A stretch of 64,000 bases of DNA. Source: Cyclobacterium sp. SYSU L10401 (GTDB lineage Bacteria > Bacteroidota > Bacteroidia > Cytophagales > Cyclobacteriaceae). Below are positions 9,365 to 18,885 of the stretch, piece by piece. The stretch lies in the NCBI RefSeq assembly GCF_010993705.1, contig NZ_WOFO01000008.1, positions 203,231 through 267,230 on the forward strand. The letters are read 5' to 3'. A program made the translations under genes and the position numbers. Numbering within the stretch: position 1 is the first letter of the stretch; every line of letters begins with the position of its first letter. The notes beneath the pieces are model-generated. The model saw nothing but the letters and a program-made list of their open reading frames with translations. It did not search any database and had not been told where the DNA came from.

Positions 9365-10453
9365 GTGAAAATAGCATTTTTGCTTTTGGTAATTGTCCAC
9401 GGCTTGATCCATTTACTGGGGTTCATCAAAGCGGTTGATTGGGTTCAAATAAAAGATTTTCCTATTGAGGTTTCAAAAGGCTCGGGATACCTATGGCTCA
9501 CAGCCGCTTTGTTCTTTTTGATTTTTGCTCTCAGCTATTTTCTGGAATGGAAATACAGCTGGTATATTGGCCTGGCCGCTGTTTTGGTTTCTCAGGTTTT
9601 GATCATCATGTACTGGAAGGAGGCCAAATTCGGTTCTGTGCCAAACCTGATCATTTTGATCCTGACCTTGATTGCCTGGATGAATACCCGCTTTGATGCA
9701 AAAGTGGAGAAAGAATTGGGGTTATTGTTTGCGTCTCAAACCAATGAAAAGGCTATGCCCCATGCTTCCATGGATGCGTTGCCTGCTGCTGTTCAACTTT
9801 GGTTAAAAAATTCAGGGGCATCAGCACAAACAGGGCCTCAAAAAGTCAGGGTAGATCAGGCATTTCAGTTGAAATTGAAGCCCGAACAAAATGACTGGTA
9901 CCGGGGGAAAGCGGTGCAGTATTTTAATCCTGTTCGTCCCGGTTTCCTATGGTACCTGGACCTGAACATCCTGGAATGGGTAAATATCCGGGCCAGGGAT
10001 TTGTATTTGGACGGAAAGGGAGAAATGCTGATTAAACTTTGGTCATTAATTCCAATGGTCAATGAAAAAAATAATCCGAAGATAGATGAGGGTACCCTTC
10101 AACGTTTCCTGGGAGAAATGGTATGGTTTCCCTGGATGGCAAAAAGCCCTTATATCACATGGGAATCAGTGGGAGAAAACAAAGCTGAAGCCTACATCCA
10201 ATTCCAGGGTGTGGAGGCATCTGGTACCTTTACTTTTGATCAGGAGGGTAAGTTCCGGCAATTCCAGACCGAAAGATTTATGGGAGGGGATGAAAATGCC
10301 AAACGCTATCCCTGGATAATAATTGCCCAGGACCATGCCATCCACCAGGGGATTGAAATACCAACCTTGTGTGAGGCATCATGGATACTGGATGATGGAC
10401 CCTGGAAATGGGCCATCATCGAAATTCTATCCGTTGATTATGAAGGCGGCTAA
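9365..10453 (+). CDS. DUF6544 family membrane protein
   Basis: About 362 residues. The first 110 form three to four transmembrane helices (IAFLLLVIVHGLIHLLGF, a segment around LTAALFFLIFALSYFL, then two more). A soluble domain follows that matches DUF6544 proteins of Bacteroidota: LPAAVQLWLKNSGA, an FLWYLDLN strand, LYLDGKGEMLIKL, and ASGTFTFDQEGK. Function unknown. An in-frame stop lies just upstream, so the start must be GTG at 9365 or TTG at 9362; GTG is chosen. Its 3' end overlaps the convergent gene at 10450 by 4 bp. Confidence 0.78.
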   Translation: MKIAFLLLVIVHGLIHLLGFIKAVDWVQIKDFPIEVSKGSGYLWLTAALFFLIFALSYFLEWKYSWYIGLAAVLVSQVLIIMYWKEAKFGSVPNLIILILTLIAWMNTRFDAKVEKELGLLFASQTNEKAMPHASMDALPAAVQLWLKNSGASAQTGPQKVRVDQAFQLKLKPEQNDWYRGKAVQYFNPVRPGFLWYLDLNILEWVNIRARDLYLDGKGEMLIKLWSLIPMVNEKNNPKIDEGTLQRFLGEMVWFPWMAKSPYITWESVGENKAEAYIQFQGVEASGTFTFDQEGKFRQFQTERFMGGDENAKRYPWIIIAQDHAIHQGIEIPTLCEASWILDDGPWKWAIIEILSVDYEGG

Positions 10454-10800
10454 GGCTTCGTTTCCCTTTTTACCAAATAGGCTTTAGCGGTTTTTCTTTC
10501 GCTGGCATCGACTTCCAGGGTTTTTAAGCCTTTATCCGCTGGAATTTTGATTTTGATGATTTTAAAATCCGTGTAATTCCCCATGGGAGGTCCCGGAACA
10601 GGAGATTTTTCATAGGGCAGGTCTTTGGCCAGGAAAGTGGTAGTCGATACCTCAGGATTTACTGCCTCAAACTGCAGCGCATCATATTCCTGAAAATGAA
10701 AACTTTCATCCTTGGTTCGCTTCTCAAGCTCCAGATCACTTTGCGCCTGCACCTGAATAGAAAAAAAAGCAAGACAGCATATTAAGGTCATCAACTTCAT
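10450..10800 (-). CDS. Small exported protein of unknown function
   Basis: 116 residues. A clear Sec signal peptide (MKLMTLICCLAFFSIQVQAQ, predicted cut after QAQ) is followed by a charged, short soluble domain without recognised motifs. The proline-rich stretch SPVPGPPMG and the C-terminal strand KIPADKGLKTLEVDASE suggest a small beta-rich periplasmic protein. Ends tail to tail with the DUF6544 gene (4-bp overlap). No family assigned. Confidence 0.6.
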   Translation of the reverse strand: MKLMTLICCLAFFSIQVQAQSDLELEKRTKDESFHFQEYDALQFEAVNPEVSTTTFLAKDLPYEKSPVPGPPMGNYTDFKIIKIKIPADKGLKTLEVDASERKTAKAYLVKRETKP

Positions 10801-11280
10801 ATTCGTATTGGTTTTGGTTATAATGGTGGTTTAATGTAAGCAGGTTTATGATCAATTCCCAAAATATTGGATAGTATTTAGCAATTTATTTTTCATCCAT
10901 CGGTTTCATTGATGGTTGGATGGTATAAAAAAAATATAAAAGGAATGGGTAAGGAAATCGAGTTCATTTTGGCTGAGGAGGATTTTATGCCATAATTCTG
11001 GCTAAATGCCGCCCCATTCCATTTATTTCCGGCCAGGGTTTTTCCTGGAGCGGGTAAGTGGTCGGTAAGAATAATAAATAAACAAGACACAAAAAGCGGT
11101 GCAGCAGGGCTTTTGGTTGGCTTTGCCGGTTTAGGAGTAGTTTAGTGATCACCGATTTAATGACAGGATTCCATTCAGGCCTATTTGATTTTTTCTTTGC
11201 AGTTCAAATATGATGCTGGTCAAAATGTAAGTATTATTGCTTAAATTTAACCTTGATCTTGTTTACTTGAGAAAGAAAAA
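10801..11280. other. 480-bp intergenic region, no gene seen
   Basis: A divergent upstream region between the small exported protein and the porin gene. It is AT-rich near both starts. The only ORF (about 10893-11090, minus) lacks any protein-like feature. It presumably holds promoters for both flanking genes, but no convincing -33/-7 pair or hairpin was found. Confidence 0.5.
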
Positions 11281-12603
11281 ATGAAATTTTTTAAGCCTCA
11301 AAAAACGCCTGAATATATCTCAATAAGGATAACTTTCTTTTTCCTGCTTGTATTTTACCTGTCTGTGCCTTCCATCGCACAAGAGCAAGCCCTGCGGGTA
11401 TATATGGACAAGGACAGTAGTTCCTATGCCGGCGTAAGGCTTACTGGGCAGCTATGGATGCGTTTCAATGAGAATAACCCGGGTACCCTGATCAATGGTC
11501 AGGCCGCTTCATCATTTTTCGACATTTCCATCAGGAGGGTCCGTTTTCAGACCTATGCCAGGATCAGGGATAAAACCAATATTACCATGACCCTGGGGCA
11601 GAATAACATCAATTACCTTACCGCTCGTTCAGGGGAGATTCGTCTCCTGGACTTTTATGTAGATCACCGCTTGCACGACTACCTGTCGGTAGGAGGAGGT
11701 CAATCCGGGTGGAATGGTACCTCCCGATATGCTTCTCCGCTGACCAGCCGCCTGCTCACCCTGGATGTGGCTCCATTTATGATACCTACGGTCAACCAAA
11801 CAGATAATGTATTGAGAAAATTAAGTGCCTATGTCAAGGGACAGGTGGGTAAATGGGATTACAGGTGGGTATTTAGCCGGCCTTATGCCCCGGTAGAGCA
11901 TACAGGCATTTCTTCCAATTCAACTTTTGCCAATGTCAAACCCGGCATGCAAGCTGCTTTTTACCTGAAATACCAGTTTTTTGAAAAAGAAAGCTTCCAT
12001 TCTCCATTTCACAGTGGCACCTATGATGGCAGCAAGAAGATTTTAGCTTTGGGGATGGGCTTCGAGAGGCAAAACAAGGCCATGTGGCACCTGAATGCCG
12101 CCTCAGATACGGTAACCACTCCTATAAGCCTGCTGGCTGTAGATCTTTTTGGGGAATTTCCTTTACCCAAAGACAGGGCCTGGACCTTTTATACGGGATA
12201 TTTTTATTATGATTTCGGCCCCAATTACCTGCGCGTCATAGGGTTCAACAACGTGGGAAGGGGGGTAAATGAACTGGGGACATTTAATGGATCCGGCAAT
12301 GCCTGGCCTGCCATTGGAACAGGGCATACCGCCTACTTTCAAGGGGGGTATTTGTGGCAAATTCCCGACAGAAAAGAGAAAATCCAACCTTTCATTTCGG
12401 GGCAATATTCCCGGTACCAGCGATTGGATGATCAGGTAAGCTATTTTGAAGGGGGGATAAACTTATTATTGAACGGACAGGCGTCAAAAATTACCCTGGC
12501 CTATCAAAACAGACCGGTCTTTGATTTTTCCGGGGAAGGCCGGCTGATTAGGGCTAGCAGACGAAGTGCCTTTGTTTTGCAATACCAGTTGCGTTTGGAG
12601 TAA
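11281..12603 (+). CDS. Outer-membrane porin family protein
   Basis: 440 residues with a signal peptide (hydrophobic ITFFFLLVFYLSVPSIAQ, cut after IAQ) and an amphipathic beta-strand-rich remainder typical of a 16-strand barrel of the phosphate-selective porin (OprO/P-like) class. Supporting segments are RLTGQLWMRF, FDISIRRVRFQTYARI, the gap-like TFYTGYFYYDF strand and a C-terminal SAFVLQYQLRLE strand. It likely acts as a general or anion porin in the outer membrane; substrate cannot be read. Transcribed alone, convergent with the M1 peptidase across a strong hairpin. Confidence 0.75.
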   Translation: MKFFKPQKTPEYISIRITFFFLLVFYLSVPSIAQEQALRVYMDKDSSSYAGVRLTGQLWMRFNENNPGTLINGQAASSFFDISIRRVRFQTYARIRDKTNITMTLGQNNINYLTARSGEIRLLDFYVDHRLHDYLSVGGGQSGWNGTSRYASPLTSRLLTLDVAPFMIPTVNQTDNVLRKLSAYVKGQVGKWDYRWVFSRPYAPVEHTGISSNSTFANVKPGMQAAFYLKYQFFEKESFHSPFHSGTYDGSKKILALGMGFERQNKAMWHLNAASDTVTTPISLLAVDLFGEFPLPKDRAWTFYTGYFYYDFGPNYLRVIGFNNVGRGVNELGTFNGSGNAWPAIGTGHTAYFQGGYLWQIPDRKEKIQPFISGQYSRYQRLDDQVSYFEGGINLLLNGQASKITLAYQNRPVFDFSGEGRLIRASRRSAFVLQYQLRLE

Positions 12604-12624
12604 GAATTCTTTTGTAAAAACATC

Positions 12625-12656
12625 CTGATGGCCAGGGCACAGGACCCGGCCATCAG
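12625..12656. terminator. Hairpin between convergent porin and M1 peptidase genes
   Basis: Arms CTGATGGCC (12625-12633) and GGCCATCAG (12648-12656), plus an inner GGG/CCC pair set. It is very stable but lacks a good T-run on either side. Probably a bidirectional transcription end. Confidence 0.55.
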
Positions 12657-12665
12657 TTATACACC

Positions 12666-14516
12666 CTATTCCTTTACCCACTCATTGTCTTCCCTATTGA
12701 TATCTGCCAACCTTTGAGAGGGATCGATGCTAATGCTTTTGACCCCTGAAAGCGGCTTATCTAGCAGGATTTCTGTTGTCCTATGGGTCCAGGGCCATTT
12801 TTGGGTATGGGTTCTTTTGGCAAAACCTTCCTCTTCGGCCTTTTCTCCCCGCATCATGGTTAAGGGCAGGTAGATGCTTTCCTGATGGCCATCCTCATGA
12901 GTGACCAGTAGATCTATGGGCATGGGCATCAAACCCTTCCTTTGCAGGGTGATTTTGGTTTTGCCATTTGCTTCTTCTACCCCTGTTATGGCATAATCTA
13001 TGGTTTTGGTGGTGTAAACCCAATATTCCTTGAACCAATCCAGCTCCAAACCACTGGCCTTTTCAATGACCCGGGTAATATCGTTGGCATTGGGCTGTCT
13101 GAATTTCCACTGATCCCAATAGTTCAGCATGGCCTGATCCCGGACCTCTTCACCGATGATATAGCCCATTTGGGATAAAAAGAGGGCTCCCTTGGAATAA
13201 GCCGCCGCCCCATAGGCGGTGTTGGTATGAAAATGATCGGCATGGGTGGACATTGGCTCTTCCAGGCCGGACTTTGCCAGCCGCTCATAGCTGACATAAG
13301 CACCTCTTTGTGGATATCCGGAGGGTTCTTCTGAAAAAATGGCTGCCATGCAGCGGTTACTGGCGAAGGTGGTAAAACCCTCATCCATCCAGGGATAAAG
13401 CGATTCGTTGGAGCCCAAAACCCCCTGAAACCAACTGTGGGCCAATTCATGCACCATGACTCCTACCAAACTTCCAAGAGACCTGTGCCCGGTAATCAGG
13501 GTGGACATGGGGTATTCCATTCCGCCGTCTCCGCCTTGTATCACCGAATATTGCTGGTAGGGATATTGACCGTAATTTTCACTAAAGAATTCCATCGCCC
13601 TGGGCGTATATTCCTTTAGTTGTGACCAGTTTTCTTCTGTCTTTGAGTTTTTGATGTACAGGTGGTGGATGGTGATCCCATTTTCCATATCTATTTTGTC
13701 ATGCGTAAAATCAGGATCGGCGGCCCACATGAAATCATGGACCTGCGGTGCATAAAAATGCCAGGTTAGTTTGGAGGCCTCAGTTCGCCTTACCGTTTCT
13801 CCGGCAGCCTCATAGCCATGCCCAATTTCATTGGCGTTTTGCAGGTACCCGGTTCCCCCTAATACATAGTCCTTATCAATGGTGATTTTAACATCAAAAT
13901 CGCCAAAGGTACCATAGAATTCCCGGCCAATATAGGGGTTGGCATGCCATCCCTGCTCATCATAATTGGCCATCTTGGGGTACCACTGCGCCATGGAGTA
14001 CCTGACCCCTTCGGCATTATCGCGACCTGCCCTTCTTACCTGTAAAGGTACCTGGGCTTCAAACTCCGTGTCAAAAATCACCGTACTGTTGGGGAGTATA
14101 GGCTCGGGTAAGGTTACCTCCAGAATGGTACCCACCTCTTCCATGGATACCTTATTGCCATTCATGTGCATGCCTTTGACCGACATGTATCCGATTTCGT
14201 CAGGACCTAAATTTGATATCCTATCACCTACTCTTCTGTCTGGATCGGCGATGGTCCTGGACCTTTCATCCATCATGCTATTGGGTTGAAAGGCATTGTA
14301 GTAGAGGTGGAAAAATACTTTATGTAAGGTATCCGGAGAGTGATTGGAATAAGCGATGGTTTGCTGGCCCTGATATTGATTGGCCCTTACATCCATATCT
14401 ATGGACATCTGGTAGCTGATGGACTGCTGCCAGCGGCTGCCCTGGGCTTGGATAAGCTGCTGGTTAAATCCGGACATGATCAGGGTCCAAACTAAAAAGA
14501 AGGTGATTTTTCTCAT
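12666..14516 (-). CDS. M1 family aminopeptidase-like metallopeptidase, exported
   Basis: 616 residues starting at ATG 14516 (MRKITFFLVWTLIMSGF), which gives a clean signal peptide ending QAQG; a TTG start 33 bp upstream is less likely. The gluzincin motif HELAH occupies residues 356-360, with the third zinc ligand Glu379 in WMDEGF, exactly 18 residues after the second His as required for M1. The exopeptidase motif appears as GGMEYP, where GAMEN is classical, so substrate choice may differ. Probably a periplasmic peptidase. Stands alone, convergent with the porin. Confidence 0.9.
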   Translation of the reverse strand: MRKITFFLVWTLIMSGFNQQLIQAQGSRWQQSISYQMSIDMDVRANQYQGQQTIAYSNHSPDTLHKVFFHLYYNAFQPNSMMDERSRTIADPDRRVGDRISNLGPDEIGYMSVKGMHMNGNKVSMEEVGTILEVTLPEPILPNSTVIFDTEFEAQVPLQVRRAGRDNAEGVRYSMAQWYPKMANYDEQGWHANPYIGREFYGTFGDFDVKITIDKDYVLGGTGYLQNANEIGHGYEAAGETVRRTEASKLTWHFYAPQVHDFMWAADPDFTHDKIDMENGITIHHLYIKNSKTEENWSQLKEYTPRAMEFFSENYGQYPYQQYSVIQGGDGGMEYPMSTLITGHRSLGSLVGVMVHELAHSWFQGVLGSNESLYPWMDEGFTTFASNRCMAAIFSEEPSGYPQRGAYVSYERLAKSGLEEPMSTHADHFHTNTAYGAAAYSKGALFLSQMGYIIGEEVRDQAMLNYWDQWKFRQPNANDITRVIEKASGLELDWFKEYWVYTTKTIDYAITGVEEANGKTKITLQRKGLMPMPIDLLVTHEDGHQESIYLPLTMMRGEKAEEEGFAKRTHTQKWPWTHRTTEILLDKPLSGVKSISIDPSQRLADINREDNEWVKE

Positions 14517-14683
14517 GTGTTGTTTTGTTTTGGGCGTAAAATAAAGCAAATAAAGGTAGCAGACAAACCGTTTTTCACAACAGGTTGTTTTGAATCTAAA
14601 AGCCCTGATTGTTTTGGCTCGTAAATTTTTAGTTTTTTAAAGTTTACCCTGGAATGATTTGAACCAGGACCAGTGGAAAGGAG

Positions 14684-17023
14684 TTGCTAGAGAGAAATGG
14701 TCATTTATTGGAGGTTATATGCAAGTTATTTATGAATCATAAGAAAGCTTTTTGGGGTTTGGCATTGGCGGGAGCTGTCAGCTTGTTTTTTATATTTACC
14801 TGGCAGGGACTCACTTTTAATTATAACTTCGAAAACTTTTTTCAGGAGAGTGATCCTGACTTGGATTTTTACCGGGAATACAGGGAAAAGTTTGAGAATG
14901 ACAACGATTACCTGTTGATTGCTTTGGGCAATGCCCCAGATATTTTTGACAGCCTTTTCCTGGAGCAATCACTTCAGCTGAAAAAGCAGATAAGGGAACT
15001 GGAAGCCGTTCAGGAAGTGGCCTCCCTCATGGATCTGGATGAACCCCTGATAGGACCCTTTGGTGTCCGCTTCCGGCCGCTGATGGATTGGTCTACCTCC
15101 GAAGATTTAAAGAAAACAGCTCAAAGGCTTTCCGCTGACGATTGGTGGAAAGGGAGCCTCATGGATACAAAATCCAATTACTTGTTGCTTGTGGTAAAGA
15201 ACCAACAGTTGATCAGCAAGGAAGAAGGGGACAGGCTGTTTGGTGACATCAAAGAGTTGCTTCAGCAATCCGGAATAGGGGATTATAAAGTGGCCGGGAA
15301 AATAAAGGCACAGGGAACTTTCGTAAGCCTGCTTCAGGAAGAATTTGCTTTTTTCTTTCTCCTGGCCATCATTTTGGTGTTGCTTTTACTTTGGGTGTTG
15401 TACCGGATTTGGTGGGCGGTAGTCCTTCCCCTTGTGATCATTTTAGTAGGAATTTTTTGGACCCTTTCATTTTTACTGCTTACAGGAGGGGAGCTGGACG
15501 TCATGCTGGTGATGCAGCCTCCCATTCTGATGGTAATCGGTCTGAGTGGGCTGGTGCATCTCTTAAATCATTACCAGGGCCTGATCAGGAAGGGGCTGCC
15601 AAAGGAAGAAGCGGTATCCCAGGTTTTTGAGGAACTGACTTTCCCCATATTTTTAACAGCATCTACCACGGCATTGGGGTTTATTTCCCTGTATTTCACC
15701 GATGTATACAGCTTGAAATGGTTTGGTTTGTATACGGGCTTGGGTGTGTTATTCATGTTTGTTTCCCTGATGAGCCTTTTACCCCTGGCGTTGTATACCT
15801 TTTCACCACTGGGGGCCTCTCAAAAGCAAATTTGGGCCAACAGATGGGAAAATCTCCTGGGCATACTCTACGAATGGATTTTGGCTAACAAGAAAGGAAT
15901 AACGGTACTATTTATCGGTACCAGTCTATTGGCAGGTTATTTTATGTCTCAGGTTAAAACCAATGGTTACATCCTGGATAGCTTACCCGATGATCACCCT
16001 TTAATGGAAGACTTTCGCTTTTTTGATGAAAATTTTTCCGGCTCCAAGCCCTTGGAAATTTACCTGGAGGTGGGAAGTGAGGTGCCTGATATGTTCGATT
16101 ACCGGGTGCTGGAGGAAATGAATGAATTGGAAGCATTCATCAAAACCAATTATCAAACCGATCATGTGCTTTCCCCGCTTATCCTGATCAAAAGCATCAA
16201 CAAGGCAAAAAACGGGGGCAATCCCAAGGCTTTTCGATTGCCTTCGGAACTGGCCTACCAAAGCATGGACCGGCTGCGGGATCAGTTTATAAAAGAACGG
16301 GACCTGGGTGTATGGACCGAAGACCTGAAATCAGGTAGAATGAGTGCCCGGATGGCCGATCTGGGGAGCTTTAAAGGGCAGCAATTGCATCAAAACCTGG
16401 CTTCCTTTGTGGAAAAAAATATAGACCGGGAGCTGCTGAGGGTCAGGTTGACGGGCACCTCCTTTCTGATAGATAAAAGTCATGCACAAGTAACAAATAA
16501 GGTCTTTGAGGGCTTGGGCTTTGCTTTTTTGCTGGTGGCTTTTATTGTCGGCTTGCTGTATAAATCCTGGCGCATAGCCTTTCTGGTTTTACTTCCCAAT
16601 ATCGTTCCTTTGGTTTGGATTGGGGGAGCCATGTATTGGTTCGGTATAGATTTCAAATTGTCTACCTCCATAGTTTTTGCCATCGCTTTTGGTATAGCGG
16701 TAGATGACAGTATACATTTTATGTCCAACCTGCGTTTGCAGATGACTCAGGGGAATGTGCTGGAAAAAGCCATGCGATTGACATTTATGACAACAGGCAA
16801 GGCCATCATATTGACCACGTTTATCCTCTCCTCAGGGTTTTTGGTGTTGGTTTTAAGTGACCTGGAAATCCCCTGGTTTACCGGGTTTTTGGTTAGTCTT
16901 TCCTTATTTTTTGCCTTACTGGCCGATTTATTTTGGCTTCCGGTCTTGTTACTTCCGCTAAAGAAGCTGCTAAATGCCAAAGTTATTGGCCCTATTCCGG
17001 AAAAGCAAAAACAGCAGAGATAG
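14684..17023 (+). CDS. RND superfamily / MMPL-type transporter
   Basis: 779-residue inner-membrane protein of the RND superfamily, closest to the MMPL/hydrophobe-lipid exporter branch. Two similar halves are visible: a TM helix (near 18-38), a periplasmic loop and a five-helix bundle (about 215-370), then a second TM near 405, loop, and bundle (about 605-770). The second bundle contains AFGIAVDDSIHFM, the proton-relay signature of this branch. It is half the loop size of AcrB, so not a tripartite drug pump; lipid, hopanoid or related export is a family-level inference. The start is uncertain: TTG at 14684 follows AAAGGAG directly, and ATG 14732 is the first methionine codon. The 3' end overlaps the convergent EEP gene by 32 bp. 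Confidence 0.85.
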   Translation: MLERNGHLLEVICKLFMNHKKAFWGLALAGAVSLFFIFTWQGLTFNYNFENFFQESDPDLDFYREYREKFENDNDYLLIALGNAPDIFDSLFLEQSLQLKKQIRELEAVQEVASLMDLDEPLIGPFGVRFRPLMDWSTSEDLKKTAQRLSADDWWKGSLMDTKSNYLLLVVKNQQLISKEEGDRLFGDIKELLQQSGIGDYKVAGKIKAQGTFVSLLQEEFAFFFLLAIILVLLLLWVLYRIWWAVVLPLVIILVGIFWTLSFLLLTGGELDVMLVMQPPILMVIGLSGLVHLLNHYQGLIRKGLPKEEAVSQVFEELTFPIFLTASTTALGFISLYFTDVYSLKWFGLYTGLGVLFMFVSLMSLLPLALYTFSPLGASQKQIWANRWENLLGILYEWILANKKGITVLFIGTSLLAGYFMSQVKTNGYILDSLPDDHPLMEDFRFFDENFSGSKPLEIYLEVGSEVPDMFDYRVLEEMNELEAFIKTNYQTDHVLSPLILIKSINKAKNGGNPKAFRLPSELAYQSMDRLRDQFIKERDLGVWTEDLKSGRMSARMADLGSFKGQQLHQNLASFVEKNIDRELLRVRLTGTSFLIDKSHAQVTNKVFEGLGFAFLLVAFIVGLLYKSWRIAFLVLLPNIVPLVWIGGAMYWFGIDFKLSTSIVFAIAFGIAVDDSIHFMSNLRLQMTQGNVLEKAMRLTFMTTGKAIILTTFILSSGFLVLVLSDLEIPWFTGFLVSLSLFFALLADLFWLPVLLLPLKKLLNAKVIGPIPEKQKQQR

Positions 17024-18029
17024 GGTAATGGTCTGAATAATCCACTTCTCTGTGGGTATTGAATTGTAAAACTTTCAAAACCTGGTTAAAAAAAATATTG
17101 TCTATGCGCAGAAAGAACAGTACCCGATTGTAAGTGAAACCAAAGCCCCTGCCCATTTGTTCGAAACCATTCTCCAAGATCTCCCTGAGGCTAAAATAGG
17201 TGTAACTGTAGGGTAAATCATTGAAATCTCCCGCCAAAATGACAGGATGCGGGCTGTTTTTTATATGTTCCTTCAGTATTTCGGTCTGTGTTGCCCTCAT
17301 CTGAATGCCTTGCTTTAGTTTCCGAATCGTGCCCCTGTACTGGTTTTTGATCCCTTGCAGGTTGTCCAGGTCTGCTGCCCGTATATTCATGGATTCCAAA
17401 TGGGTGTTGTAAATCCTGATCGTGTCCTGTCGGATAATGAGGTCGGCAAACATGGCCCCGTTGTTTTTTCTATTGTCAAAAACCTTCCCGCTGTTGATAA
17501 TTGGGAACCTGCTGAAAATGGCCATGCCATAGGATCTCTTTCTCGGGTTGCCATCCACCGTTAAGAATGAATGCTCATATTCTCCATCATTTCCAATGAT
17601 TTTCAAGGCATTTCTTGAGGGAGTAGTGAAATCCTGATAGAATTCCTGGAAGCATTTGATATCGGAAGGATTTTCTTTGGCCCATTGTATGGAATTCAAG
17701 ATCCGGTCCTCCCTTCCCGATTCCCAATTATTGTTAAAGAGCATCACATTATAACTCAACAAGGAAAAGCCTTCTGTCTCCGTATCAGGTACATTCCACT
17801 GAAAGGTTACCAGGAAAAATTTCCAGCCAATAAGCAATGCCATAATGGGGAAAATAATCAATTTTATCCTGCCAAAAAGTAGGAGGGCAAGGAGAAATAG
17901 ATTCAATAAAACAAAAACGGGTATCAAAAGAGACAATAATCCGGTATAGTCCCAGTTGGCAGGGGAAATATGGACACTAAAAAAAAGCAGGATGGAAATG
18001 AAAAAGATGGGGATGATGATAAAACGCAT
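16992..18029 (-). CDS. Endonuclease/exonuclease/phosphatase (EEP) family membrane protein
   Basis: About 345 residues with two to three N-terminal transmembrane helices (FIIIPIFFISILLFF; LLSLLIPVFVLLNLFLLALLL; IIFPIMALLIGWKFFLV) followed by an EEP catalytic domain. Its metal and catalytic motifs appear in order: LLSYNV (Asn), FQEF (Glu), YNTHLES (His), LAGDFND (Asp-Asn), RIDNIF and SDHYPI (Asp-His). The domain likely faces the periplasm; substrates in this superfamily range from DNA to phospholipids. ATG 18029 aligns with the first helix; ATG 18104 or 18161 would add a charged extension. The last 32 bp overlap the RND transporter gene tail to tail. Confidence 0.85.
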   Translation of the reverse strand: MRFIIIPIFFISILLFFSVHISPANWDYTGLLSLLIPVFVLLNLFLLALLLFGRIKLIIFPIMALLIGWKFFLVTFQWNVPDTETEGFSLLSYNVMLFNNNWESGREDRILNSIQWAKENPSDIKCFQEFYQDFTTPSRNALKIIGNDGEYEHSFLTVDGNPRKRSYGMAIFSRFPIINSGKVFDNRKNNGAMFADLIIRQDTIRIYNTHLESMNIRAADLDNLQGIKNQYRGTIRKLKQGIQMRATQTEILKEHIKNSPHPVILAGDFNDLPYSYTYFSLREILENGFEQMGRGFGFTYNRVLFFLRIDNIFFNQVLKVLQFNTHREVDYSDHYPISAVFAFPE

Positions 18030-18309
18030 AGGCTTGCTGTATATGATTTGTAAATTTAAAAAAAACAACCGTTCGTTTACAAAGATATTTTTTTTGACAG
18101 CCATTTCTAGTATTTCTCTCAGAATTGAAGGCCATCCAGGTTGATTTCTCCCAAATCGCATGTCCTCCCATACCGGTTGACTGTTTCATCCAGTTAAAAT
18201 ATGGAAAATGTCGGCTGCCAATAAAAAGTTAATGGATTAATAAAGTGAAATGCAGCTGGGCAGGTAAAAAAAAATATATAAATTAGGGTTTAATTTAAAC
18301 CAAAAAACT

Positions 18310-18885
18310 ATGCGAAAAATTGCCAGAAACTTTTACAGCTTATTTGTCATGATGCTGATCGTTTTCAATTGGTCCTGTTCCGGCAATTCATCAGATTCTT
18401 CAGGTTCGGAACAGGAAATGGTAACAGAAGCTGCCCCTGAAGAGGAGCGGGCAAGTCCCCTGAAAACTATTTCCGGAGAAATTGGCGATAAGAGCATTGC
18501 GGTGCAATATGGATCTCCTGGCATAAAAGACAGGTTGATATGGGGAGACCTGGTCCCTTACGGAGAGGTATGGAGGACCGGAGCCAATGAAGCCACTTTT
18601 ATCAGCCTGGAAGAGGATGTACTGGTAGAGGGGGAGCCGTTAAAGGCAGGTAAATATTCACTTTTCACAATCCCCAGAGAAAATGAACCCTGGACCGTAA
18701 TTTTCAATTCGGAATGGGACCTGGAGCATGGACACTTTCAATACAAGGAAGAAAACGATGTACTGAGAGTAACTGTAAATCCGGAATGGGTAGATAATGA
18801 TCAGGAATGGCTTTCAATTGCCATTGTTCCCGAAGGACTCGAAGTAAAATGGGAAAAATTGGTTTTAGCCATCTCCATTGAATGA
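18310..18885 (+). CDS. DUF2911 domain lipoprotein
   Basis: 191 residues. A signal peptide with lipobox NWSC (Cys23) leads into a low-complexity Ser/Glu linker and then the DUF2911 domain: VQYGSPGIKDRLIWGDLVPYGEVWRTG, ANEATFISLEEDV, KAGKYSLFTIP and WTVIFN are the family blocks. Function unknown; found widely in Bacteroidota as an exported protein. It overlaps the next gene by 4 bp (ATGA at 18882-18885), so it is translationally coupled to the penicillin-acylase family gene. Confidence 0.85.
   Translation: MRKIARNFYSLFVMMLIVFNWSCSGNSSDSSGSEQEMVTEAAPEEERASPLKTISGEIGDKSIAVQYGSPGIKDRLIWGDLVPYGEVWRTGANEATFISLEEDVLVEGEPLKAGKYSLFTIPRENEPWTVIFNSEWDLEHGHFQYKEENDVLRVTVNPEWVDNDQEWLSIAIVPEGLEVKWEKLVLAISIE

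Noticed and set aside
10893..11090. 65-codon minus-strand ORF in the porin upstream region.
   Set aside because: No signal, motif or plausible ribosome site; likely chance.
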